From: Taiwanofungus camphoratus
Taxonomy: Eukaryota > Basidiomycota > Agaricomycetes > Polyporales > Taiwanofungaceae
DNA length: 64,000 nt
Assembly (NCBI GenBank): GCA_003999685.1
Contig: CP021222.1
Span: forward strand, 2,418,001 to 2,482,000
Direction of reading: 5' to 3'
Shown: in pieces, positions 47,140 to 58,593 of the stretch
How the letters are laid out: each line of letters opens with the position of its first letter
Numbering within the stretch: position 1 is the first letter of the stretch
The notes under the pieces: model-generated
Told to the model about the DNA's origin: nothing
What the model saw: the letters and a program-made list of their open reading frames with translations, nothing else
Database searches by the model: none
Translations under genes and position numbers: made by a program

Positions 47140-47471
47140 TCGCTGCGTTGGTGAGGCAGGTGAGGGAGAGAGTTATGAAGCAGGCGCAGATCAAAGGATT
47201 GGGAAGGTCAGATGCGGCGAGATAGGCAGGGCGCAAGCGGGGACGTGCGCGAGCGAGCTAAACCGCAATAGGCAACTTTTGTGTGCTGTATTAGCTTGTG
47301 TGTATAATCGATGAAGACGACTTGCGAAAGATGAGAGAGTAGGAAGATGGAAGAGGAAGAGAAGGAGTGGATGGCGGTTGGGCGAGGTCTTAATATCACT
47401 TGCTGGCTGAGACAGCGGCGAGTGCAAAGTTGAAGTAGAACGGGCGTCTCTCTCGATAAATCGGAGCGCTC

Positions 47472-47492
47472 ACTAACCCAACCCTAACCCTA
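47472..47492. promoter_or_regulatory. Telomere-repeat-like motif (CCCTAA / telobox)
   Basis: The sequence ACTAACCCAACCCTAACCCTA carries nearly two perfect CCCTAA units plus degenerate ones. It sits about 330 bp upstream of the epimerase-like gene start. It may be a telobox-type factor site or an interstitial telomere scar. Confidence 0.4.
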
Positions 47493-49657
47493 TACTGGTT
47501 CCGTGCGGCCGCCGCGCATCGCAATCTCGGGGCTATCCTTGTCGGAATCCCTCTGCTGGCCCACATCGCCCACTCATTGTCTCGTGGCCGTGACTTTGGC
47601 TCGATTGTACGTCCTCGCCAGGATGCATCATACGACCTCGAAGGTGGTGAATTCCGTCGCCGACAAACGGTCGCATTGCCTTCGCTTCGGAGATCTCGCC
47701 CTTGCTGTGAATCTTCCGTTCGCTTGGATTCCAGGGTTATTCCTATACCTACTCTTCGGCGGCGAGCTGCACAATGTACTCGCACAGGCACCAGACTTCA
47801 TCCATTATCGTTCCCAAAACCACACCCCCGGAGGCAAATTTTCCAAGCACCCGACGGCCTTCTACAGCGCCCGTGATATTGATATATCACTCAACACAGA
47901 AAATTACATTCCTTCGTCGGTGTGCTCTACTTTGCGGATTACAGGGGATTGGCCCCAGCAATTTCCTGACAGTGCAATGTCGTGACAGCCTGCGATATCC
48001 CCAAAGAACCACTCTAATATTGCGGTATAAGTTCCTGTCTTTTCATGATTCTAGAGTTTTCCTACTCGCCTGGTATAGCCTCCGAGTATAGCGGCTCAGT
48101 TCCGAAACTGACATAATCGATGCGAGACCTTCAGCTGCCTGTCGCATATGCATATCCTTTGCACAGCAAACATCCCTCATGCAGAAATCGGTCTTCTATA
48201 TTTCATGATCTCCCAATGCTACCGGCGCCGACACTTGCGCGATTTGCGCCGATGAGCCCTACTTCGTTCCATTTTCACTCTTCACAACTCCTATAGTAAG
48301 GGTCCTTGTTGGTTCTTTCGCAGATCTACTGCAGATTCTTCATAGAATTTTTTTTGCGCAGCGGTCCTGGTCCGTGATCCAATGTCAGCACACGCACCTG
48401 CTCAAACCTACCATGGACTGATGAACCCGAGCAGCCGCCCATGTCCTTGGTCTGATCAGCGTCGGCGGTTGTAGCCTCCCACAGCCACTCTCTGGGCTCC
48501 TTTGTCGCCGATTACCTGTGCAGACGTCTGGAATTCAAATTGCAATGACACCGGCGGCACTCCCCTCGTCCCTTTGGATGTGCGTCATGAATAACGTTGG
48601 TCGGCCTGGGGGTGATTCGCCGTCAGAGCATTAAGATAAGAGGATACGTGTATGATGTTTGAGACATTGAGATACAAGCGGTCACCGCCTGCAGGCTTTT
48701 CTCGTAAGAATAGTTGCTTTGTTTCCGTCTTCTTTGGGTCATACAAAGAACACGGCATTCAAAGGAGCACACCGACCAGGTATGCGTTGTCGCGAGCGTT
48801 TCACCTTGTATATGCACATATGTATGTTTGGGCCTATAGACATGTCATCACAGGCTGAAGTTTTCCATACTTGCCAGCCTGAGGTTCGTATCACTCTGGC
48901 TCTCGTCTTCAACGGTATATGTATCTCTTGCAGCACAATTTTATCGACGCATGTGAGAGTTTATTAAAGCAGTCCAACACATGTCGAAGCTCCTGACACA
49001 GAACATTTCTGCTCATCATGAGCAGAGATCCAGGCTGTGTGCTAGGGCTCGGGTAGACATTATGCGGCATGCTGACGGTATGCGAGCTCGCGCAACGGAT
49101 CGGGCGTCGAACATCCGGATTGCAATGCGCTCAGCAGTCTTCAGCTGTAAGGTCATTCGAATTACACCCACTGGTCGAGTTCGCATGAATTGAGCAACCA
49201 GGGTTCAAGCTCACTCCTGTAGTCGAGAGAACGGGAAGACAGTGGGACTGCCGATAGTCTCACAGGCTGGCATCTAGCATGAAGGTATGTTCCCTTTCCA
49301 TGATGCTGAAGAATTCATCTAGGCGGCCAGAATTCGTTGCATTGACTTTAAAAACTCACAGAACGTGTAGGCCATGTCACCTGCGATGATCACATGGCGA
49401 GATGGACTACGCAGCTTGGCTGCAGGAGAAGGGAGAAATGCATACCTGAGTTGACTGTTCTGCAATTTGTCCTGAGACGGTGTAGTTCGCGGTTACATAG
49501 CCGTGGCCCGTCAGCCGAAGTGACGGCACCAGCAGCGCGATTGAAGCCCACAAGATGGACATACAATAGATGAGTGCTGACATCAGGAAAACACCACTTT
49601 TGCTTGACAATGCTTGCTCAATGCCTTTACAGCTTAGTTTCTTGCCACAAGCAAAAA

Positions 49658-49773
49658 AGACTATAAGACACAGTAAGACAATCAGACAAGTATCTTCATT
49701 CAATTTTCTTCTTCTTAAATGATTTGTAGAAGGCATAAGTAATTGTCTGATTGTCTTATGTTGACTTAGTCTT
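49658..49773. repeat. Small imperfect inverted repeat
   Basis: An arm of about 35 bp (AAGACTATAAGACACAGTAA, then GACAATCAGACAAGTA) is mirrored at about 49741-49773, with a near-perfect core TAAGACAATCAGACA. The spacer of about 48 bp is AT-rich. Flanks carry a further palindrome, TTTCACACTTGTGAAAG, at 49772-49788. It resembles a small MITE or an imperfect hairpin transcript. No coding potential. Confidence 0.5.
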
Positions 49774-50087
49774 TCACACTTGTGAAAGGGCCAAGCAATC
49801 TAAGTAAAAGTGAGGTTTTCTTGATGGATGCGGTGAGGGCTGGGTCCTACTAAAGGGAGGTGGGCAGAGACTAGGGGGGAAAGGGCTAATAGAGCCCCAT
49901 GCGAAGGGAGGATGGGAATAGACACAGCACGGAGCAAAAGTTTGAGAGCGAGTAGCACTCGTAGCTCAGCCACTGTGGCGGTAGTGTGACATAATGGTCA
50001 CGTTGTCACGACGCCTTGTCCTGTCGACGCGTGACGAATTGATGTTGGTCTCAACTCTCATTCACGTTGCTGCAAAGTTCTGCTCCC

Positions 50088-52298
50088 ATGCCTGTTTCTG
50101 CCCGCAAAAGTAGCATTGGCTCACGACGCGCACCCCAGAAGTATATTCCTTATCGCGCCGACGACTTTCAACATGGCAAGAAAACCGGTATCGCAGTGGC
50201 GTACGTCGACCATATGTCGGACGAATTCGAACCCTTTGAGAAAGTCATGAGCCAGGCCGACCAGCGCACACCACCAAGAGTGCAGGCAATCAGGAAGAAG
50301 CGTGCTCCAAAGACGCCAGTTGTGGAAGAAAGCGACGATGAGAATGGCGAAATGTCAATGGAACTTGAAGATAGTGAGTGTCTTGTCGTTCATTTGTGGC
50401 GACGCAGATCTTCACATGTATGTGATCTCGAGGTATTCCCAACAGTCCTTCTGCCTATTTTCAAAATGCACGTGTCACCTCTATAGTTTCAAGCGTCCAA
50501 CGCGTCGGATCGTCTTCCCGTCCCGTTGCGCGCACATCCGACGTCGATTTCGACAAGGTTCCCTCCCCTCGCCCTTCTTCTGCATTTTCTAGTCGGAAAT
50601 CTTCCGGGCGTGGCCGCTCGCCCCCGGGCCCTTCTCACTTATCACAGTCCACCATGGCGCAAGACTATGAAGACATCCAGATGGACTATGGCGGCATGGA
50701 TGAGGGACGAGGTGGCCTGGACTTTGAGGCCGGGTTTGACAGCGATGACGATGATGAGCCTCCAGTATCCTCATATCAGCAGCAACAATCACAGCAGAAA
50801 AGGAAGGACGTCCTGCCGCGCCGTTCCAGCTTTATGCAAATAGACCAAGACGACGAAGACGATGAGGAGCAGGTCGAGGCAGAAATGGGCGCAGATGGCT
50901 CCCCCATGGCTAAAGTAAAGGGAAAACTGCGTGTTAATGGCGACCTGCCTCATCAAGACATGGAGGAAGACTTCGCGCAGGGTTTGGCGGAGGTTGATCA
51001 AGAGCCGATGGACGAAGACGAAGAACAACTACGAGAGAGTGATAGGAATGAGAGGAGCGAAAACAACGTTGTTGAGAAGCAACGGGCCAAGAATAAGAAA
51101 GCTCGGTCAGAAAACGAGGGCGCAAGGAAACCCCGCGGCAGACCTCGGAAACAGAATGTCCTTCGTGAAGGTTTGTTGAGTGCTATGTTACTGCCTGTCC
51201 ACCTTCCTCATGTCTCACACAGTCTTGAATGACGAGAACGCCGATGACGGGAACGGCCTGCGCCGTGGCAAGCGTACGCGATACGCTCCGCTCGAGTGGT
51301 GGCGTCTCGAAAAGGTAGTCTACGGGCGACGGGATTCGGGGACCACGTTCGTTCCGAACATCAAGGAGATCCGCCGCTTACCCAAAGAAGAGCCACGGCC
51401 GTTGGGCGCGAAACACCGGAAACGCCGGCCCCCGCAGAGCAAGAGCAAGAGCCAAACGGCGGAGGTGGATGCAGAAGGACAGCTGGTGTTCAACCCGGAG
51501 GAGGGATGGGACGCCGAGACAGACTCGAAAGGATGTGTCATGGACTATGACAAGGACGAGGAGATCGAGAAACGTGAGTTTTGCTCCTCCGTGCGGCGGG
51601 CACGGCTTCTGATAAATGGTCGGTTGGACAGGGGTGGCGTTCACCGCGAAGATGCTGACGCCGAAAGCGGCCGCAAACAACGACTTTTACTTCCAGAAGA
51701 TCTTCGGGGATGGAGATTTCATCGCGGCTGGACAGCTTATCATACCGCCCAACAAGCAGAAGCCCACCAAGGGTACCAAGGACAATACGTTTGTAAGTCC
51801 CCTTTCTCATCGTCATTTGACCGAGCTTAGGCTGCACGGACTTACATCTCGGCACAGGTTTTCTATGTCATTGAGGGGGCCGTGAATTTCAGGGTACACC
51901 GCACGAGCTATGTACTCGCTACTGGCGGAATGTTCCTCGTCCCTCGAGGTGCGCTGCATGCTGATCTGCTGGCCTTTCAGCACGGGTGTTGTGCCGAGAC
52001 ACTAATCTGCAGCTGTGAGTTAGGTAATATGTATTTCATCCAGAACATCTCCGACCGCGACGCACGGCTCTTCTTCGCACAAGCGCGCAAAGTTTCTTTC
52101 GACGATTACGATGATGATGAGCGACGGCGCTCGCTGTCACGGAGGGCCGACACAGAAGGTCATCGGCGTACTTCAGGTGGTCCCGTTGGCCGGTCGTCGA
52201 GTGGGCGAGCATCGTCCGAGGTCCAACAGACGCAGCCTGCCGCCGCCACTGCTGCCGGTGCAGCCGCTCTTCGACGAGCTGCTTCTGCAAAGGCATGA
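50088..52298 (+). CDS. MIF2: Centromere protein C homologue (Mif2), cupin domain
   Basis: CENP-C/Mif2 binds the centromeric nucleosome and anchors the inner kinetochore. The start is the ATG at 50088 (MPVSARKSSIGSRRAPQKY). The amino-terminal RRAPQKYIPYRADDF region fits the Mif2 head. The middle is acidic and disordered, with an AT-hook-like RKPRGRPRKQ at about 51126. The CENP-C motif follows: GLRRGKRTRYAPLEWWRLEK (about 51260-51320). The carboxyl dimerising cupin reads VAFTAKMLTPKAAANNDFYF, FGDGDFIAAGQLIIPP, FYVIEGAVNFRVHRTSYVLA and FLVPRG, then YFIQNISDRDARLFFAQARK. The tail is Arg/Ser/Ala-rich and ends at 52298. Five or six introns are needed. Confidence 0.93.
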
Positions 52299-52672
52299 TT
52301 TCACATTCTCGCTGTTGTCGTTTTATGGTGTTTTTTTATGCTAGGGATGTCTTTAAATTTCTCTACTTCATCTACTCGCTCGCATTCTAATATGTACTTA
52401 AAACATGCCTCATGTACTCAATTTGAACCAGTTTCAATTCATGCATCAGGGCGGCGGAGACCAAGTGATGAGATCAAGCCAGTATTGTGATGAGCATAAG
52501 AAATTACATTTTAGAATGTGATTAGGATTCCTGAAACGAGAGCGATGCGAATATGATGAAAAATAGACAGCTGAATAGGTGAAATGCGAAGTGGATCAGA
52601 TGAAAGATAGAAAACCGAAACAGATGCGACTAGTTAAACCATCAGGAATTGTCAGTGACACGCAGCACGTCT
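52299..52672. other. Convergent intergenic region (MIF2 / disordered protein)
   Basis: No gene is seen. AT-rich 3' sequence. Confidence 0.4.
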
Positions 52673-55600
52673 TCAAGCCATCGCAGAGCGCTGCTTCTGG
52701 TGGTTTTTTGGGCGTACAGGGAGGCTAGAGGACCTGTTGATATTGCTCTGGGAGTCTGGATTCCCCGCGGATGACAAATAAACTGAAGGAAGGGGTGGGA
52801 CGCTATCCGGTACGGGTGGAAAAGCGTCAAAAAGCGCACTGCCAAGCAGCTCGCCATTGGGGCCCGAACCAACGCTCGAGACAGATACCCAAGAAGTCGG
52901 GCGCTCTGTAGCCGAGGGCCTATTCTGTGGAAGAGCAGAAGGCGTGACACTGAAATTTGGAGGATTGAAGGATGATGTCCGTGTCGATCCTCTGCCAGAG
53001 GAGAGGTGGACCTCGTCATCTAGGTATAGAAAATGGAATTAGGGTATAGCAAGTCAGGACAATCTCAACGAGGAAATTAGTGCTATACTTACCTGGCGTC
53101 GCAATGGCAACATGAGGGTGATGAGAGTCTCGCTTGTTATGCCACAGCCTGTCCGCAAACGACGTCGCCCTCAACAGACTCTTCTTAGGCATCTTCCAAG
53201 ACCGGCTGGAACTCCTTACTGAGCTACAGTCAGAACCGAAGGAGTCGTGTGGCGGAGTTGGCGGCGTAGAGACGAGAACTGAGTCATCTTCTGACATCTC
53301 TGAGCACACACTGTTACGGGGATAGGAGCCGGGCATAGGGAGAGCGCCATTACTCGTCCTGCGCGAAAGTAGAGTCGAGAAGTAGCGCGGTCTGGGACTC
53401 TTTGGCGGGACGGGAGGGGGCGTATCAGAAAGGTATCGGCTGCTGCGTCGCTGTTTAGGTGGGGTACCATGGGGGTCAGGGCCAATCGAGGGAAACTCCT
53501 GGAGGGGCTCGCTCGACGACTCAATATCCTCGATAGGCTCGGGTACTTCCTGCACAGGAGTGGGACGCTCTGGGACCAGAATTTCGTATGCCGAGCCGTG
53601 CGGCGTGAAATGGTCAGTTATAGGGACAGGAGAGACTGTACGACTGTGACCGGAAACAGGAAAGTTTGTGGGAGTAGCGTCGGAGACATGCACTACAGGA
53701 GGAGTGTTAGCCTGCACGCTCTTGCTTGGTGTGCCAACGCCAGATAGCTGCTGTTCAAGTAAGGCCGCATCTGCCAATAACGCCGCAAGATCGTCGAAGC
53801 CTGGTGATTGAGGTGGTACGGGAGTCCCTCGCACACGTTGAGGTGTATACGAAGACTCCTGACGATGCGGTGGGCTTACGGAGTCCTGTGCGACTTTGCC
53901 GTGCACTACCGCGTGGAAGGATGTCGTCGCAGCCTTAGGTGTCAAAGAGAGCTCTGCATAGGATGTGATCGACGGGACAGGTGATGGAGAAGAAGACGTC
54001 GAAGACGAGACAGGTGAGAGACCTTGTGGAACAGGTACAAGGACGCCACGAGTGACAATAGGCGACACAATGCGAGCAGGCTCAGTCACAATAATAGCAT
54101 CACCAGTGTCTAACGCAAGACTCTGATCAGCGAGGTCATCAATGTCACTGATGTTCGTTTCTCTCCGTTCCGGCGGATTACGAGGCGCGCGCACAAGTAC
54201 AGCGGGGCTTGTAGGCGGTGACACGACTCGCGGAGGATCGGTAACTAGAATGGCTTCCTGGGCATCCAACGCGAAGCTCTCATCTGCAGCATGGATGAAA
54301 TTCTCATGAGGAATATCTGCCGATTTCATAGGAGTAACAGCTTCTGCACTCGGAAATACCAGGTAATCGCTGGGCGTTGATACTTTGCTGGAGCTCGCAG
54401 AGGTATGATCCGTAACGGAAGTAACGTCTCCTTCGATGTTCAAATCGCCTGTGAGATCATCTTCGCATACAGCCACAAGGCCGCGTGTAGTTTGTTCCAT
54501 AGATACAGGAAGCTCCTCACCATCCGCCTTTGAGACAGGTCGCGACAATCCCCCTATTTCACATGCGCTCGTGAAACTCCTGTCCGCATCCACAGGACGC
54601 GAAACAGCTCGACTAATGTTGGCCATCGCTGCAGGTGCAACAGCATCGATGGCGCGAGTGGGATGGTCATCCACACTAGCCAACGTGATCTCCGGTCCAT
54701 GAACCTCAACAGAGTGGGTGATTTCCGATGTAGTCTGCGACTGATGCGTGATAAGGCTCCCAAAGGTAGTTTGTTGGCTATCCTCAACCACGATGCGTCT
54801 GGGATGAGACAGCGCCGGTGATGATGCGTCATTGGAGGTTATAGGGCCTTGTGTAGTTTCCAGATCACCAACCGACATTTCCGCGTCATGACAATCGACG
54901 TCCGGCTCAGGTAAACTCGCGCGTCCTTGTGCACTCCCAACGTCGTCTACAGTCTGAGCAACTAATTGGGAGCCAGGCGGTGTTTCTTCCACGGCCATTG
55001 AATCCGAGGATACAACAATGACAGGCGCTGCTGACGTGTTCGACTCCAGACCTGACAAGTTGGTCTCTTCCTCACCTTCAGGTAATGTCTCGCTCACTGG
55101 ATCAAAGGATCCGGACTTCGGAAGGACATCTGAGACACTGCGACGCCCTGTGTGTGTCCTAAAGTCCGAAGTTTGGTTGGACGCAGGCTCACTGTATTCT
55201 GCAACGTCGACGAATAGATCTGCCGATGATAACCCGTCTTCGTCCATAGACACAGATGGCGGTGGAGAGCGAGGCACCCGTGAAGAAGCAGCGACATCTG
55301 AGGTAGAAACGCGACGCCTTCTTTCACTCGTAGATCCATCGCCGATTACAGATGCATTGCTGGTTGTAGACCCGTTGCCAGTCAGGGTCGGCTTAAGAGG
55401 ACCAACAGGAACGGGTGCGAGCGGCCGCGAGAGACCAGGGACTCTATTCCCGTACATTTCTCCGTGACGCTTGGAAGACCCATCATCAACCGGGGGAGCT
55501 CCCAGACCGAAACTTCCTCGAGGAACGGGGACAGCGCCCTTCTTCTCGAAGGATGCAATCTTGTCCCGTAAGCTGCCAGTGGCACGCACCGAAGGATTGG

Positions 55601-55767
55601 GAGGTGGAGACGTAACCCTGGGCCCAGGCTGCTGTGATCCCGCATTGCGCTGCTGCAAGGCAGCAATGCGATCCTTGAGATTTACTGGGGGTATCGGAGC
55701 TCTTGTAGTAGCCCTGTAGAATTCATGCAACTACAGTAAATGGTTCCATTGGAATTGACACTTACAT
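52673..55767 (-). CDS. Long Ser/Pro-rich, largely disordered protein, unrecognised
   Basis: I do not recognise the family with confidence. The start codon appears to be split by an intron: AT at 55766-55767, then GTAAGT..CTACAG, then G at 55713. This gives MATTRAPIPPVNLKDRI. Two related amino-terminal motifs occur, VNLKDRIAALQQRN and SLRDKIASFEKKG, the second followed by VPVPRGSFGLGAPP. A very long low-complexity acidic Ser/Thr/Pro region follows, with internal repeats around DAQEAILVTDPPRVVSPP and DTGDAIIVTEPARIVSP. The carboxyl end has Pro motifs (PPPVPPKSPRPRYFS), KSLLRATSFADRLW, and a last exon ending HQKQRSAMA at 52673. The PxxP motifs suggest SH3 partners such as cortical actin proteins; this is inference. 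Confidence 0.8.
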
Positions 55768-56140
55768 TGGCGCTTGAAATGAGTGAAAATGACGGCGACC
55801 ACAAGCGACCAGCGACTACTGTGGTTTGCTCGTCCAGTTGAATAGATGTCGATGTGGTGGTTGATGTGAACAAAACGCTCTAAAGAACTGGTACGGTATT
55901 TGCACCACCAGCTCAGCCACCGCGGCGTCGATTGATTTGGGTTCGGTTGATTCGTTCGGATTCGGACTCGCTTACAGCAGTTGCTAGAACACAGAGGTGG
56001 GTAGGTTGGTTAAACACACGCTTGAGCCTCAGACCGCCTGCTTATGAGCACGATGAACATGCAAGTCACTGCAAGTCAGAGCCTTAGATAAATAGACCAG
56101 CCTCATGTTGCAACACCTCAAAACTGATCTCTGAATAGAT
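55768..56140. other. Intergenic: promoter of the disordered-protein gene and TRF4 3' end
   Basis: No gene is seen. A TTCGGTTGATTCGTTCGGATTCGG patch near 55948-55970 is locally repetitive. Confidence 0.4.
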
Positions 56141-58551
56141 TCAATCACCGCTGCTATCACTCGCTATGCCTTTGAAGCCTTTCGACAACCAGTAATCCCG
56201 TCGACTGTTTCTCTCTGACCTATGCCTCATGCCTCTCGGAGCCGCAGAAATCCTGTCATTATCGTCATCTTCGTCCAAGAGGTCATATTCCCATTTTTCG
56301 TCAAGTGAACCGTCGCCTTGGCCATACCCATTGAGCCGGAGAGAAGCTTCTTCGCGCGTTCCAAATTCAACCCTATCTTCTGCATCTTCGTCGTCAGTAG
56401 TGTAAACCGTGTGCATGTCGCGTTGTCCGTCTATTCTCCGACGTTTTCTCGACGGCTGTCGACGAGCGTCGATCCCATACCGGCTTTCATCCTCATCTCT
56501 TGCGAATCTCTCGTGACTGTCATCGTCGGAACCCAATTGCATGTCGGCTTCCTCCCAAGCTGACCTGATACTTTCCTCTCGCGCTTGCCGCGATCTTACA
56601 TGTTGGCTTGACTGTGTTGATATAGGAGGCAAAGTCACCTGCGGGGTGAGACCGAGTATTTGGTGCAAGACTCCACGATCATAAACCTCTTGAACCAGTC
56701 GGCGATGATTGATAGTCTGTCATACATGGGGACAGTCAGAAGTCATATTATTGTGACTGAAAGTACTCACGTCTTGCGTCACTCCCATGACACTTGCAAG
56801 AATGCTCATGTCTTCCGGGTGAGATGTGCGTCGAAGGTTGACGTAACGGCCATCGCGTCGTGCACTGACAATCTCCGCCCGTGAATATGCCGCAGCAGTC
56901 ATAATTCCATGTGCACCAGCAAGTGTCGTACGGACTTTTGCTATCCCATACGAGCCTCTCGAGATGTCATTCGCTAAATTGAGCATGGTGAGAATAGCAA
57001 GAGGTACAATGTCCAATGCTGACTCACACGAGTCTCCAGGATCTTCGATCGAGAGTAATTTGGGTTGTCCATAGTCAAGCCAGCCTCTCTGGGCCTTGTT
57101 GAAGTAGGTGCCTCCATCGCGTAGTGAAATCCCGACTTCGTGGTAGTTGAAATAACACCCATAGAGCTCAAAGAACTCCAATACTAAGACTCCCAGGTTC
57201 TTTGAGGGGTCAATCTCCCCTCGTCTGATCTTCGGATGCATTTGCAGGAAACTGATGACCAGACAGACGATACTGTAGCTGCCTAGGCCACCTGTAAATA
57301 CCTCATTCATACTGCGCTGGCTCAAAAACGATTTGATGACCAACACGAGGCTGCGCAGGGCGGGCAGTTCGGCAAGGAATTGCTTGATCATCTTCCCTGC
57401 CGTGACTCCGTTTCCTTGGTTGACGCTGATGTCCACTGAGAAGCGCCCATGAGCGGTAACAAATTTGACGATGGGGACCTTCGCTTTCGCGATGATTTTG
57501 ACTCTATCGGTGATCCCCGCGCGTTTGACAGTATTAGCTAGAGCATGCAGTACTGTTTCCTTATCACTATAGGCCATAGACTGCGAGTGAATGACTAGGT
57601 CAATGTCCCTGAAAATGATGAGCCAAAATGTTCGTAGAGCAGTACTAGAGTTCGTAAGACGTACCCTATGGGGAGATACAGTTTAGTTTCATAACTGCCA
57701 AACGGTAACACCTCTGCGTCTGGAAAAGCATGTTTAACTGCTCGGCTGATAAGTGTAACAACCAATGATCGGACTTCATCCTCCTCTGGTGTAGGCGAGA
57801 TGTATTTGACGAATGCTTCCACATCGCGTTGCAACCTGCATTGCAACTTTTAAGTATGCGCAATCATGTCGCAAAAATGTACATTCGGGGAGCTAACGCA
57901 CACTTCGGCAACATTGGTGCATCTTTCCCAGTCAACCTCCTCAACCCAAGGTGCCTTGCGCGAAGCTGCAGCAAGGCGCTGCTTCTTGTTCGCATAGCCG
58001 TCGTTGAGATCAATCTCTGCTGCCTTCCTTTTTCTGCTTGATGGTTCCCGCTCCATCTCCTTCCCTCTGTCCCATTCCCTTGTTGGAGGTCTTTCCTCCT
58101 TCGGCGCATCCTCCTCGTTATCAGAATAAGTGAAGGCGATGAAATCCGTCTCAGCAAACGAATCCTTTCCATTACCGGAGCCTGACTTGTCGTGATTCCC
58201 CTCATTATCATTGCGTCCTCTTGTCGAGGACGTAGCTTCCTCGTGATTTTTCGAACGGGGCGGCTCCGGCGGTGGGATCAGCTTTCCGCGACGTCGACGT
58301 GCGCGACGGTTCTCGGATCGAACTTGGCCTTCTGATGCTGAGGAAGGTTGATAAGAGGCATTATCCGTATTGCGGTGTGATTGGCGACCGCTGGCCATCA
58401 GGGAGTTATGTGTATTCAGGACGTCCTGAGTGTAGCGGGTATGTGCGGTGAGAAACTGATACTGTACGCCGTGGCTGCCGCGCCCGAAGAGGAAATGAGG
58501 ATGTTTGGCAACGCCTTCTGATCCAAACACATCCGACGTTGATGCTGTCAT
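56141..58551 (-). CDS. TRF4: Non-canonical poly(A) polymerase Trf4/Cid14 (TRAMP complex)
   Basis: Trf4-type enzymes add short oligo(A) tails in the nucleus as part of TRAMP, marking RNAs for the exosome. The start is the ATG at 58549-58551. A charged, disordered head contains RRARRRRGKLIPPPEPPR. The nucleotidyltransferase core has YISPTPEEDEVRSLVV, VLPFGSYETKLYLPIG and, after an intron, the catalytic pair in DIDLVIHSQS (GAC codons near 57599-57607). The third carboxylate is in FVTAHGRFSVDISVNQGNG. The PAP-associated domain reads NLGVLVLEFFELYGCYFNYH, RDGGTYFNKAQRGW, LLSIEDP and NDISRGSYGIAKVR. The tail is acidic and Arg-rich, ending at 56141. In fission yeast Cid14 also supports RNAi-linked heterochromatin. 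The start lies 42 bp from that of MTU1. Confidence 0.93.
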
Positions 58552-58593
58552 GGCCAAATACCCTCAGACGCTCGCTTGCGCTCTACAGAACTC
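58552..58593. promoter_or_regulatory. Ultra-short divergent promoter TRF4 / MTU1
   Basis: Only 42 bp separate the first in-frame ATGs of two outward-facing genes, so the 5' UTRs must overlap the partner gene or begin further inside. Confidence 0.45.

Larger units (their letters stand above)
47140..50087. other. 2.9 kb gap without a supported gene
   Basis: The gap separates two outward-facing genes. ORFs at 47503-47985 (+), 48981-49193 (+) and 49407-49736 (-) show no recognisable domain and do not splice into a longer product. The gap holds a telomere-like motif (47472-47492) and a small inverted repeat (49658-49773), listed separately. Confidence 0.45.

Noticed and set aside
47503-47985. Plus-strand ORF of 160 codons, briefly considered as a membrane receptor of the STE3 type
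   Set aside because: Only a short hydrophobic stretch resembles a receptor; no further membrane segments follow in any frame.
49407-49736. Minus-strand 109-codon ORF with hydrophobic segments
   Set aside because: Its 5' end runs through the small inverted repeat and no family features appear, so it is probably chance.
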